64,000 nt of DNA. It comes from an uncultured Flavobacteriaceae bacterium. Its GTDB lineage: Bacteria; Bacteroidota; Bacteroidia; Flavobacteriales; Flavobacteriaceae. Location of the stretch: positions 760,087-824,086 of the forward strand of contig CAJYAG010000002.1 in the NCBI GenBank assembly GCA_913065125.1, given 5' to 3'. A program made the translations under genes and the position numbers. The notes below the pieces were generated by a model that saw only the letters and a list, made by a program, of their open reading frames with translations, ran no database searches and was not told the origin of the DNA. This document shows, in pieces, positions 8,030 through 16,507 of this stretch. Each line of letters begins with the position of its first letter. The first letter of the stretch is position 1.

Positions 8030-8899
8030 GTGGCAAAAAATAACAAAAAGAAAAGCAAGTTTAGACAACGAATAACCAATAAATTTAGATTGGTTGTTTT
8101 AAACGAAGACACTTTTGAAGAGCGCTTGTCTTTTAAGCTAACGATCTTAAATATCTTTGTGTTAAGCGGTGTTTTTTCTATAGTTTTAATCGCATTAACC
8201 ACTGTTTTAATTGCATATACACCAATTAGAGAATACATTCCTGGATATGCTTCTACACAGTTAAAAAAAGATGCTTCAAGACTTTTATACGAAACAGATT
8301 CTATAAAAAATAGACTGCAATTAATAGAAAATTACACCAAAATTTTAATTCCGATTCTATCTGGTGATGACCCAATCACAGAAATAGATTTTGATTCATT
8401 AAAAAAAGTAAGCATTTCTTCAATTGATGAAAAAAAATTAGACGCTTCTAAAACAGATTCTTTGTTTAGAGAAAAGATAGAAAGTAAAGATCGTTTTCCT
8501 TTGTTTGATAAAGCAGAAAATAAAATAGACATGGTGTTTTTTGCACCTTTAAAAGGAAATGTTACACAAGATTTTAATATTACTGACAAACATTTTGCAA
8601 TGGATATTGTCGCGGCTACCGGTACACCAGTAAAAGCTGTTGAAAATGGTAGAGTTATCTTTTCTGAATGGACTGCAGAAACAGGTTATGTTCTTATAAT
8701 TGAACACGGAACAGGATTTATTTCTGTGTACAAACACAACGGAACTCTGTTAAAACAACAAGGCGATTTTGTAAAGTCTGGAGAAGCAATTGCAACAGTT
8801 GGTTCTACCGGAGAACTAACAACTGGACCGCATTTACATTTTGAATTATGGTATAATGGATATCCAGTAAATCCGTTGAATTATATAGATTTTAAATAA
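8030..8899 (+). CDS. M23-family murein peptidase, membrane-anchored
   Basis: A 289-residue zinc metallopeptidase of the LytM type that cuts peptidoglycan cross-links. A basic N-terminus is followed by one membrane segment (about 37-63), placing the rest in the periplasm. The LytM domain covers about 180-285, with zinc ligands in HFAMD (near 187-191) and HLHFE (near 268-272) and the family turn VGSTGELTTGPH. The start is GTG at 8030, chosen because the frame has no nearer ATG and the protein begins with a basic cap typical of the family. The stop is directly followed by the ATG of the GH3 gene. Confidence 0.92.
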   Translation: MAKNNKKKSKFRQRITNKFRLVVLNEDTFEERLSFKLTILNIFVLSGVFSIVLIALTTVLIAYTPIREYIPGYASTQLKKDASRLLYETDSIKNRLQLIENYTKILIPILSGDDPITEIDFDSLKKVSISSIDEKKLDASKTDSLFREKIESKDRFPLFDKAENKIDMVFFAPLKGNVTQDFNITDKHFAMDIVAATGTPVKAVENGRVIFSEWTAETGYVLIIEHGTGFISVYKHNGTLLKQQGDFVKSGEAIATVGSTGELTTGPHLHFELWYNGYPVNPLNYIDFK

Positions 8900-10396
8900 A
8901 TGAGCCTCAAATCTATTTTTGCAATACCCTTTGCCAAACAAGCTACAAAGCAAGTTTATAAATGGGCAAAAAAACCACATAAAACTCAAGAAAAAGTATT
9001 TAAAAAATTAATTTCATCAGCAAAAAATACTGCTTTTGGGAAAGATCATGACTTCTCTTCCATTAAAAATTACGAGGATTTTAAAAACCGAGTAAAAGTT
9101 CAAGATTACGAAGGTTTAAGAGCATATGTTGATAGAATTGTTGCCGGAGAAAAGGATGTTCTTTGGAAAGGAAAACCAATTTATTTTGCCAAAACTTCTG
9201 GCACAACTTCTGGCGCAAAATACATTCCGATTACCAAAGAATCAATGCCAACACATATCAAAGCGGCAAAAAATGCATTGCTGTTTTATATCGCAGAAAA
9301 AAAGGATGCAAGTTTTGTAAATGGAAAAATGATTTTCTTACAAGGAAGTCCAGTTTTAGAAACTAAAAACGGAATTCAATTAGGAAGATTAAGCGGAATT
9401 GTAGCGCATTATATTCCGCAATATTTATTAAAAAACAGATTGCCAAGTTGGGAAACCAATTGTATTGAAGACTGGGAAACAAAAGTAAATGCCATTGTAG
9501 AAGAAACGGTTGATGAAAATATGACGGTTATTAGTGGAATTCCATCTTGGGTGCAAATGTATTTTGAAAAACTCATCGAAAAAACAGGAAAACCAATTGC
9601 AGAGATTTTTCCAAATTTTAACTTCTTTGTATATGGTGGTGTAAATTTTGAACCGTATAAAAATAAGTTCGAAAGTTTGATTGGTAAAAAGATTGATTAT
9701 GTAGAATTGTATCCAGCTTCAGAAGGATTTATCGCCTATCAAGATTCGCAAACAGAACCAGGAATGTTGTTGCAATTAAACTCAGGAATTTTTTATGAGT
9801 TTATTCCTGCAACAGAATTTTATGATGAACATCCAACAAGAATTTCATTAAAAGAGGTGGAAATGGGCGTGAATTATGTCATTATTTTAAATACAAACGC
9901 CGGACTTTGGGGGTATAATATTGGTGACACTGTTGAGTTTACATCAACAAAACCTTACAGAATTAAAGTTACAGGAAGAATCAAACATTTTATTTCTGCT
10001 TTTGGCGAACACGTTATCGGTAAAGAAGTAGAAAAAGCATTAAAAGATTCCATCAAAGGAACTGAGATAAACATTAGTGAGTTTACAGTTGCGCCACAAG
10101 TAAATCCAGAAAGCGGTTTGCCGTATCACGAATGGTTTATAGAATTTGAGAACGAACCAAAAAGTTTAGAAGAATTTACAGCAAAAGTGGATGCTTCTAT
10201 GCAAGCACAAAATATCTATTATCAAGATTTAATTGCAGGTAAAGTATTGAGAATGCTGGTGATTAGAAAAGTAAAAAAAGGTGGTTTTCATGAATATATG
10301 AAATCGATTGGTAAGTTTGGCGGACAAAATAAAATTCCACAATTATCTGACAATCGAAAAATTGCCGATGTTTTACAAGGTTTTTTAATTGAATAA
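8900..10396 (+). CDS. GH3-family acyl-acid amido synthetase
   Basis: A 498-residue member of the GH3 branch of adenylate-forming enzymes, known in plants for joining jasmonate or auxin to amino acids. Motif 1 (ATP binding) reads KTSGTTSGAKYIPIT from residue 98, motif 2 YPASEGFIA near 272, and motif 3 with YNIGDTVEF and KVTGRIKHFISAFGEHV near 339-376. All three are intact, so it should adenylate a carboxylic acid and transfer it to an amine. The substrates of bacterial GH3 proteins are mostly unknown. Its ATG abuts the stop of the M23 peptidase gene, implying a shared message and possibly a role at the cell envelope. Confidence 0.88.
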   Translation: MSLKSIFAIPFAKQATKQVYKWAKKPHKTQEKVFKKLISSAKNTAFGKDHDFSSIKNYEDFKNRVKVQDYEGLRAYVDRIVAGEKDVLWKGKPIYFAKTSGTTSGAKYIPITKESMPTHIKAAKNALLFYIAEKKDASFVNGKMIFLQGSPVLETKNGIQLGRLSGIVAHYIPQYLLKNRLPSWETNCIEDWETKVNAIVEETVDENMTVISGIPSWVQMYFEKLIEKTGKPIAEIFPNFNFFVYGGVNFEPYKNKFESLIGKKIDYVELYPASEGFIAYQDSQTEPGMLLQLNSGIFYEFIPATEFYDEHPTRISLKEVEMGVNYVIILNTNAGLWGYNIGDTVEFTSTKPYRIKVTGRIKHFISAFGEHVIGKEVEKALKDSIKGTEINISEFTVAPQVNPESGLPYHEWFIEFENEPKSLEEFTAKVDASMQAQNIYYQDLIAGKVLRMLVIRKVKKGGFHEYMKSIGKFGGQNKIPQLSDNRKIADVLQGFLIE

Positions 10397-10402
10397 TCGA
10401 AC

Positions 10403-10500
10403 TGTCAGTTCGAGTGAAATTATTTTTTAAGAATTTTGTATCGAGAACAAACAACTTCTCGAAACAATTTTCTTATATCTCGACTCCGCTCGATATGACA
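10403..10500. repeat. Composite palindromic repeat, GAGCGGAGTCGA family
   Basis: Outer arms TGTCA (10403-10407) and TGACA (10496-10500) enclose TCGAG/CTCGA and an inner hairpin TCGAGAA (10441-10447) with TTCTCGA (10456-10462). It contains the CTCGACTCCGCTCGA variant of the element at 7341. It fills most of the 138-base gap between the GH3 and MOSC genes. Confidence 0.7.
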
Positions 10501-10534
10501 GAAAATCACTCGAAGCGACAAAAAAATAAATCAC

Positions 10535-11092
10535 ATGAAAATCATTTCAACAAACATCGGAGAGAAAAGAGAAATTGATTGGAACGGAAAAACCATAACT
10601 ACAGGAATTTTTAAGTACCCAATAAAAGAAGCCGTTTTTTTAGGAACCGAAAATGTTTTAAATGATGAGATATCTGACAGAAAACATCATGGCGGAATTG
10701 ACCAAGCGGTGTATGGATATTCGTTAAAACATTACGATTATTTTAAAAAATTGCATCCACATTTAGATTGGCAACTAGGCATGTTTGGCGAAAACTTAAC
10801 GGTAGATGATTTAGACGAAACAAAAATCCATCAAGGAGATACGTTTAAAGTTGGCGATACAATTTTAGAAGCAACAGTTCAAAGAAATCCATGTTATAAA
10901 TTAGGAATTCGTTTTAACGATATGAAAATTATAAAACAATTTTGGAACACAAATATGTGCGGCGTTTATTTTAAAGTGTTGCAAACTGGTTTTGTAAAAG
11001 AAAATGATGTTTTTGAACAACTAAAATCATGTCCAGAAAACTTAACAATTGCTGAGGTTTATGAGGCAAAAAGAGTTCGTAAAGGAATGTGA
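10535..11092 (+). CDS. MOSC domain-containing protein
   Basis: A 185-residue protein of the MOSC (molybdenum cofactor sulfurase C-terminal) superfamily, similar to YiiM. The family features are HHGGIDQAVYGYS (about 51-63), FGENLTVDDL near 86-95, and QRNPCYKLG (about 114-122) with the conserved cysteine that may carry a metal-sulfur site. YiiM proteins reduce N-hydroxylated compounds with molybdenum cofactor, but activity here is inferred from family only. It stands alone after a repeat-filled gap. Confidence 0.88.
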   Translation: MKIISTNIGEKREIDWNGKTITTGIFKYPIKEAVFLGTENVLNDEISDRKHHGGIDQAVYGYSLKHYDYFKKLHPHLDWQLGMFGENLTVDDLDETKIHQGDTFKVGDTILEATVQRNPCYKLGIRFNDMKIIKQFWNTNMCGVYFKVLQTGFVKENDVFEQLKSCPENLTIAEVYEAKRVRKGM

Positions 11093-11102
11093 GTTCTAAG
11101 GT

Positions 11103-11125
11103 GTTTCTTTTAGTTTAAAAGAAAC
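11103..11125. terminator. Hairpin between convergent genes
   Basis: GTTTCTTTT (11103-11111) and AAAAGAAAC (11117-11125) form a 9-pair stem with a 5-base loop between the MOSC gene end and the membrane protein gene end; it overlaps the stop codon of the latter. There is no T-run after it on either strand, so terminator function is tentative. Confidence 0.35.
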
Positions 11126-11390
11126 TCCCAATTGTTACAGCAGAACAACTAGCTAATACTAAAATACTGAATAGCGTTAAGAAATGTATTTTGTTTTTTA
11201 GTATAAACTGTATTCCTAGAACTAAAAACACCAATTGTGCAATTAGAAACGGAATTGTCAATAATTCTCTAAAGACTCCAATTAAAACAAAATTTATTTC
11301 ATAATAATTAAGCAAGTAGATTAGAGCAAAAAACAACACAATTACAAAATTTATAATTGTCAAATTTTTATTTGTTAGTAGTTTTTTCAT
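11115..11390 (-). CDS. Small membrane protein of unknown function (91 aa)
   Basis: I do not recognise this 91-residue protein. It has about three hydrophobic segments (roughly 12-30, 35-60 and 68-90) and a short basic N-terminus. It overlaps the end of the 345-residue membrane protein gene by 23 bases in another frame, so the two are probably translated from one message and may work together in the inner membrane. Confidence 0.6.
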   Translation of the reverse strand: MKKLLTNKNLTIINFVIVLFFALIYLLNYYEINFVLIGVFRELLTIPFLIAQLVFLVLGIQFILKNKIHFLTLFSILVLASCSAVTIGSFF

Positions 11391-12405
11391 TTTCTTGTAT
11401 AGCGTTTAATAGTAGATTTTTAAATTCAGTTTTATTGTCAATATGTAACACAATATTTTTGTATTTTCTTTGTATTCCATACAAGCCAATCAATGTGTTT
11501 TCATTTTTTAATCTGATAATAGTATTGTGACTTTCTAATTCACCTAAAAAAGACAACCTTCTAGTTTCTTTATTTGGTTCAATATCTTTTGAAGAAAACT
11601 CTATGGTTTCAATATCATTGATGTTGATAGTGGTTTCGCACATAATTCCATATCTAAGATATAGTTGATTATTTTCAATTACAATAGGTCTTTTATAGAT
11701 CGATTTTAAGAAACCGAAAATTTGAATACCAGAATAAACGCTTAAAAAAGTTAAAATCCAAGCAGCAATTGTACTCCATTTTTCGAGTAAATTATGCAAT
11801 ACAAATGTTTCTATTGCAACAATACATATAATTGCAATTAGTAAAGTAATTGTTCCGCTTTCTTTGTGATAAGAGAACTCATTATCTTTCAGTTTTCTTT
11901 TTCTCCAATAGATAAATCCATAATAAAAAACAGCAATTTCGGTAACAACAGGAATTACAACTCTTTTTGGAAGTATTTCATAACACGTGTTTTTTAAAGT
12001 AGTATAAAAATCAAAAGATTCGGTTTTGCGTGCCTTAAATTTTTTAATGCCTTTTCTAACATTATAAACTACATAGGATAGAATTGAAATTTCTACAATT
12101 GGAAGTATCCAAACTTTAAAAAGATCTAAATAATATTGATTTTCTGATGGTAAAATAAATGAGCAAACGACAATTCCGAGTATTAAAAAAGGAACAATCG
12201 TTGTTTTTGGAATGCTCGTTTTTCTGATTAATAAAAAATAAACAAACGGAACAGTAATTAATAAATCGAAAGTAATTCCTATTGCTAAACTATTTGAGTT
12301 ATTTGTAAAGATTGTTGTTTTAGAAAGCAAAATCATCAATCCAATAATTAGAATTGGTGTTCCAAATATGATTAGGTTTTTAGGAAGGTTTAGAGTTTTG
12401 TTCAT
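11368..12405 (-). CDS. Membrane protein of unknown function with C-terminal PH-like segment
   Basis: A 345-residue protein that I cannot assign to a named family. It has about five N-terminal membrane segments (1-115), a basic loop (about 118-150), two more segments around 155-170 and 187-230, and a soluble C-terminal part from about 240 that resembles bacterial PH-like domains (strand pattern IVIENNQLYLRYG, then ININDIETIEFSSKDIE). It overlaps the next gene by 23 bases. No regulatory site is evident. Confidence 0.6.
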   Translation of the reverse strand: MNKTLNLPKNLIIFGTPILIIGLMILLSKTTIFTNNSNSLAIGITFDLLITVPFVYFLLIRKTSIPKTTIVPFLILGIVVCSFILPSENQYYLDLFKVWILPIVEISILSYVVYNVRKGIKKFKARKTESFDFYTTLKNTCYEILPKRVVIPVVTEIAVFYYGFIYWRKRKLKDNEFSYHKESGTITLLIAIICIVAIETFVLHNLLEKWSTIAAWILTFLSVYSGIQIFGFLKSIYKRPIVIENNQLYLRYGIMCETTININDIETIEFSSKDIEPNKETRRLSFLGELESHNTIIRLKNENTLIGLYGIQRKYKNIVLHIDNKTEFKNLLLNAIQENEKTTNK

Positions 12406-12436
12406 TTTTGTTTTTCTTTCATTCTATAAATATAAA

Positions 12437-12464
12437 AAAACCGAAGCATTAATACTTCGGTTTT
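12437..12464 (-). terminator. Rho-independent terminator after mscL
   Basis: Stem AAAACCGAAG/CTTCGGTTTT (12437-12446 and 12455-12464) with an 8-base loop. Read on the minus strand it is followed by a T-run, ending the tdk-alr-mscL unit. It can also act from the other direction. Confidence 0.85.
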
Positions 12465-12486
12465 AATTTTATAAAAAACAAGAATC

Positions 12487-12900
12487 TTATTTCTTCGCTA
12501 ATAAATCTCTAATTTCAGCTAATAAATCTTCTTGGCTTGGGCCAGCTGGTGGAGCAGGAGCCGCAGCTTCTTCTTTCTTCTTAGTTGCGTTAATTCCTTT
12601 GATAATCATAAACATTACAAATGCTACAATAATAAAATCGATTACATTGGTTAAAAAATCACCGTACAAAATAGCAACTTCTCCAGTTACTTTTCCGGTT
12701 GCATCAGCAACACCTTCGGTAACTACATATTTTAAATCTCTAAAATCTGCCTTAAATACCAAGCCAATTAACGGAGAAACAATTCCGCCTGTAAATGAAG
12801 TTACTACTTGTTTAAAAGCTGCACCCATTACAAAACCAACTGCAATGTCTACCAAATTCCCTTTTACAGCAAATTCTTTAAATTCTTTTAACATTCCCAT
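12487..12900 (-). CDS. mscL: Large-conductance mechanosensitive channel
   Basis: A 137-residue inner-membrane channel that opens under hypo-osmotic membrane tension. The N-terminal helix and first membrane span EFKEFAVKGNLVDIAVGFVMGAAF are classic MscL, as is GGIVSPLIG after it. The second span lies at about 84-103. The C-terminus has an Ala/Pro-rich linker followed by a charged helix (ALLAEIRDLLAKK-like). It ends a minus-strand unit with tdk and alr, and a terminator follows it. Confidence 0.96.
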   Translation of the reverse strand: MGMLKEFKEFAVKGNLVDIAVGFVMGAAFKQVVTSFTGGIVSPLIGLVFKADFRDLKYVVTEGVADATGKVTGEVAILYGDFLTNVIDFIIVAFVMFMIIKGINATKKKEEAAAPAPPAGPSQEDLLAEIRDLLAKK

Positions 12901-12944
12901 ATTATTCGTTTTTATAGTTAATAAGTAGCCAATTTAAGAAAATT

Positions 12945-14048
12945 TTAACATTTTAGCAATCTTCTTTTTATACGCTGAGAGATTGCGGTTAAGATTTCGT
13001 AGGAAATAGTTTCAGATTTTTGAGCCATTTCGTTCACCATTTCTTGAGAATTAAAGACGATTACTTCGTCACTTTCTTTACAATCAATGTTAGAAACATC
13101 AACCATAATCATGTCCATACACACATTACCAATAATTGGCGCTTTTTTATTGTTGATTAAAACCGAGTATTTTTTATTCCCTAACTTTCTTGAAATTCCG
13201 TCTGCATGACCCACTGGAATTGTGGCTGTCTTCATGGATTTGTTTGCAGTAAAAGCTCTATTATATCCAATAGATTCTCCAGTCTCAATAGTATGAATCT
13301 GAGAAATAATTGATTTTAAGGAAAGCACATTTTTAAGTTGTTTTGTTTCCTTTTCGTCATTGCCAAAACCATACAATCCAATTCCCAAACGAACCATGTC
13401 AAATTGTGCTTGCGGATAATTAATGATTCCAGATGTATTTAGCAAATGCACCATTGGTTTGTAATTTAAATGCTGATAAAATTGCTTTACAATAAAGGCA
13501 AAATCGTTGATTTGATTGACTGTAAATTCTTTTTCATTGGCATCTTCGCTTGCTGCCAAATGCGAAAAAAGTGAAGTAATTTTCACATGACTTGTTGCTG
13601 CAATTCTAGATAAAATTAACGGAACATCTGTGTGCCAAAAACCAATTCTGTTTAAGCCCGTATTAAATTTTAAATGAATTGGATAGTTTAATAAAACGTT
13701 CGTGTCTGCCAATTCTAAAAAAGCATTAAAAATTTTAAAACTGTATAAGTTTGGTTCTAGTTGATGTTGAATTAGCAACTCTAAATTTGGTATTTGAGGA
13801 TGCAACACCAAAATTGGTTTTTCAATTCCTGCTTTTCGCAAAGCAATTCCTTCATCTGTATAAGCAACTGCAAAATAAGCGACGTTGTTTTCTAAGAGTT
13901 TGGCAATTTTTGAAGCTTCACTTCCGTAACCAAACGCTTTTACAACCACTAAAATTTTGGTGTCTTTTTCTAATTTATCTTTAAAATATTGAAGATTATG
14001 CTGTGCAGCCTTTCCATCAATTTCTAAAATAGTTACATGATTATTCAT
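12945..14048 (-). CDS. alr: Alanine racemase
   Basis: A 367-residue PLP enzyme that interconverts L- and D-alanine for peptidoglycan. The PLP lysine lies in VVVKAFGYGSEASK near residues 35-48, the second catalytic tyrosine region in SIGYNRAFTAN near 258-268, and the conserved NVCMDMIMVDVS near 308-319. This is a free-standing Alr, not the MurF-Alr fusion that occurs in some Bacteroidota. Only 15 bases, made of repeat sequence, separate it from the tdk stop. Confidence 0.94.
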   Translation of the reverse strand: MNNHVTILEIDGKAAQHNLQYFKDKLEKDTKILVVVKAFGYGSEASKIAKLLENNVAYFAVAYTDEGIALRKAGIEKPILVLHPQIPNLELLIQHQLEPNLYSFKIFNAFLELADTNVLLNYPIHLKFNTGLNRIGFWHTDVPLILSRIAATSHVKITSLFSHLAASEDANEKEFTVNQINDFAFIVKQFYQHLNYKPMVHLLNTSGIINYPQAQFDMVRLGIGLYGFGNDEKETKQLKNVLSLKSIISQIHTIETGESIGYNRAFTANKSMKTATIPVGHADGISRKLGNKKYSVLINNKKAPIIGNVCMDMIMVDVSNIDCKESDEVIVFNSQEMVNEMAQKSETISYEILTAISQRIKRRLLKC

Positions 14049-14092
14049 TTATGCTGAACTTGTTTATTCTGAACTTGTTTCAGGATCTTTTA
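14047..14092. repeat. CTGAA-N5-TTCAG repeat forming the 3' end of tdk
   Basis: Contains ATGCTGAACTTG followed by CTGAACTTGTTTCAG, the core of the palindromic family at 6663, 25155 and 38311. It fills the tdk-alr gap and extends into the tdk reading frame, so the last residues of thymidine kinase (DPETSSE) and its stop codon are repeat-derived. Confidence 0.75.
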
Positions 14093-14711
14093 AATTAGAT
14101 TCCAATTTTTCTGAAGCCAACTTTTCAGCTTTCTGTAATTGCAATGCTTTGTAATACGCAGCTCTACTTAAAGGCTCATATTCGTCAACTTCACCCAATA
14201 AGACTAAATTATCATTTTGCGCTTTTCTAAAACTATAATGTGCTAAATTCCCGGTATGTGTACAAACAGCATGTACTTTAGTTACGTATTCTGCAGTTGC
14301 CATTAAAGCAGGCATTGGCCCAAACGGATTTCCTTTAAAATCCATATCTAAACCAGCAACAATTACACGAATTCCTCTGTTTGCTAAATCGTTACAAACC
14401 GCAACAATTTCATCATCAAAAAACTGCGCTTCATCAATTCCAACAACATCTACATCATTTGCTAACAATCTAATATTTGCTGATGAAGGAACTGGCGTAG
14501 AACGAATACGATTGTCGTTATGAGAAACCACTTCTTCATCGTCGTAACGCGTATCAACCGCAGGTTTAAAAATTTCTACACGTTGTTTTGCAAATTGTGC
14601 TCGCTTTAATCTGCGAATCAATTCTTCTGTTTTACCAGAAAACATTGAGCCACAAATTACTTCAATCCAACCAAATTGTTCTGTATGATTTACCGTATTT
14701 TCGAGAAACAT
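14064..14711 (-). CDS. tdk: Thymidine kinase (type II)
   Basis: A 215-residue kinase that makes dTMP from thymidine. The P-loop reads [17 protein letters not shown] (about 18-34); GIDEAQFF (about 91-98) holds the catalytic glutamate and magnesium site. Typical type II enzymes have a four-cysteine zinc site; here the first pair is CTHT and the second pair region YEPLSRAAY has no cysteine, so zinc binding is probably lost, as in relatives. The C-terminal seven residues and the stop lie inside an intergenic repeat. It heads the tdk-alr-mscL unit. Confidence 0.94.
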   Translation of the reverse strand: MFLENTVNHTEQFGWIEVICGSMFSGKTEELIRRLKRAQFAKQRVEIFKPAVDTRYDDEEVVSHNDNRIRSTPVPSSANIRLLANDVDVVGIDEAQFFDDEIVAVCNDLANRGIRVIVAGLDMDFKGNPFGPMPALMATAEYVTKVHAVCTHTGNLAHYSFRKAQNDNLVLLGEVDEYEPLSRAAYYKALQLQKAEKLASEKLESNLKDPETSSE

Positions 14712-14813
14712 TTTGTAATTTTATGCTTGAAATATGATTATAATTGTATTTTACTTCAAGTCTTACAAATTTATAAAAATATAGATGCCAAGCATCAATT
14801 AATTTATCAACTT

Positions 14814-15599
14814 ATGCACAAAAAATTAGCAGCCGACTTAACAAGTATTGCACATAGTATTTTGCAACTAAAAAACAAAGAAGATGTTTTAGTGTTGAAA
14901 GAAAAAGCCTACGAAGTTTATGAAAAACTAACCGTTTTGGCTTATGTTGATGAATATATACATACAACTCCGAACGCTACCGAAACAAAAGAAGAAATTA
15001 TTAAAAAGATAGAAAATGTGGTTAAAAAAGTTAAAGAACCTACATTAGAAATTGTAGATGATAAACAAGAAAATGAGTTTACAGAAGTAGAACCGATTAC
15101 AAAAAAAGTAAAAAAAATTGTTGAAGAATTTGCAATTGATAAAGAAGAAAAAGAAGAGCCAAGCATAAAAGTTGCTGAAGAAATTACAGAACAACCGTTT
15201 GATGAATTAGAACAAACATTGTTTTCTGCTGAAAGTGTTGAAGAAAAATCAGTAACTAAAGACAAAAAAACAATTACTCTAGAAGAAGAGTTAAATGACA
15301 CTATTTCTATAGAAGTTGCTGCAGATTTATTTGAAAAACCAGCAATTAAAAAATCGTTAAACGATCAATTACAACAAAATATACATATTGGGTTGAATGA
15401 CAGAGTTGCTTTTGTAAAAAACCTTTTTGATGGAAGTCAAGAAGAGTTTAACAGAGTTGTTTCTCAATTAAACACGATTAAAACAGCAAAAGAAGCAAAA
15501 AAGTTTATCAATAAAATGGTAAAACCAGAGTACGATTGGTCTAACCAAGAAGAGTATGAGGAGCGCTTTTTTGAAATTATAGAACGTAAATTCGCATAA
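14814..15599 (+). CDS. Conserved Bacteroidota hypothetical protein with acidic linker
   Basis: I chose the ATG at 14814 (MHKKLAADLTSIAHSILQ), giving 261 residues; the longer frame starts inside the divergent tdk gene and has an unlikely sequence. The N-terminal 60 residues are helical, the middle (about 60-180) is Glu/Lys-rich and looks disordered, and the C-terminal 75 residues (from SLNDQLQQNIHIGLNDRVAFVKNLF) form a compact domain conserved in many Bacteroidota. No function is known to me. It lies 10 bases before the DUF6165 gene, and the two are probably one unit. Confidence 0.75.
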   Translation: MHKKLAADLTSIAHSILQLKNKEDVLVLKEKAYEVYEKLTVLAYVDEYIHTTPNATETKEEIIKKIENVVKKVKEPTLEIVDDKQENEFTEVEPITKKVKKIVEEFAIDKEEKEEPSIKVAEEITEQPFDELEQTLFSAESVEEKSVTKDKKTITLEEELNDTISIEVAADLFEKPAIKKSLNDQLQQNIHIGLNDRVAFVKNLFDGSQEEFNRVVSQLNTIKTAKEAKKFINKMVKPEYDWSNQEEYEERFFEIIERKFA

Positions 15600-15609
15600 A
15601 ATATACAGG

Positions 15610-16002
15610 ATGAAAATTGAAGTATCAAACGGAGAAATTTTAGACAAATACACCATTTTAGAAATCAAACTTTCTAAAATTAAAGACGCAAAAAAGTTAG
15701 TCAATATTCAGCATGAATATGATACGTTAACACCAGATGTAAAAAATATGTATGCGGTTGCAAAAGATAAATTGCATCTTAAAAAATTACAGAATGATTT
15801 GTTAGAAGTCAACAAGAAATTGTGGAAAATAGAAGACGATATTAGAGAATGCGAACGTGCAAAAGACTTTAGTCAAACCTTTATTGATTTAGCACGTGCT
15901 GTGTATTATGTAAATGATGACAGATCTGATGTTAAAAAAGAAATTAACACATACACTGGCTCAGATTTGGTTGAAGAAAAATCTTATGAAGATTATAAAT
16001 AA
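15610..16002 (+). CDS. DUF6165-type small cytosolic protein
   Basis: A 130-residue protein beginning MKIEVSNGEILDKYTILEIKL, which I recognise as the DUF6165 pattern. It is mostly helical with charged heptad-like stretches (about 15-85), so a coiled coil is likely. No enzyme motif is visible and the role is unknown. Located 10 bases after the acidic-linker protein. Confidence 0.7.
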   Translation: MKIEVSNGEILDKYTILEIKLSKIKDAKKLVNIQHEYDTLTPDVKNMYAVAKDKLHLKKLQNDLLEVNKKLWKIEDDIRECERAKDFSQTFIDLARAVYYVNDDRSDVKKEINTYTGSDLVEEKSYEDYK

Positions 16003-16033
16003 AAAGAGCAAAACCATTATAACATACAAATAA

Positions 16034-16507
16034 ATGAAAAGATTAATATTACTTGGTTTAATTTTAGTAACAGGATTTGGTACCGTTAATGCACAAAAAA
16101 TTGAATCTAAAAAAGTTCTAGGAAGTTATATATACAAACAAAATGACAGCTATTTATCTAGTAAACAATTGGTTAAATTGATGGGTAGTAATAATGAGGC
16201 ATCACAATTAATGAAATCTGCAAACAAAAGTAAAATTTGGGCTACAATATTGGGTGGTGTAGGAGGCGCATTCATTGGTTTTCCAATTGGAACAGCAATT
16301 GGAGGAGGTGATGCAAAGTGGGAACTTGCCGGTGTTGGTGCAGCATTGATATTAGTTGCAATACCAATAAACAATAATTACAATAATAAATCTAAAAATG
16401 CAGTAGACTTATACAACTCTGGTTTTTCATCAACTTCTTATAGGTTTCAACCTTCATTTAATTTAAATATGAAAGAAAATAGTATTGGAATAACGATGTC
16501 CTTTTAA
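16034..16507 (+). CDS. Secreted protein of unknown function with glycine-zipper segment
   Basis: A 157-residue protein with a signal peptide (cleavage likely after VNA, residue 20) and a Gly/Ala-rich hydrophobic pair of segments in the middle (about 72-92, GGVGGAFIGFPIGTAIGGG, and 97-112) resembling glycine-zipper membrane inserts. The C-terminus ends in alternating hydrophobic residues and a final Phe, as in outer-membrane proteins. No family recognised. Its stop overlaps the start of the following DUF3089 gene by one base. Confidence 0.65.
   Translation: MKRLILLGLILVTGFGTVNAQKIESKKVLGSYIYKQNDSYLSSKQLVKLMGSNNEASQLMKSANKSKIWATILGGVGGAFIGFPIGTAIGGGDAKWELAGVGAALILVAIPINNNYNNKSKNAVDLYNSGFSSTSYRFQPSFNLNMKENSIGITMSF

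Noticed and set aside
14676..14813. Longer N-terminus of the acidic-linker protein
   Set aside because: It starts within the divergent tdk gene and its 46 extra residues look like translated promoter sequence; the ATG at 14814 fits better.
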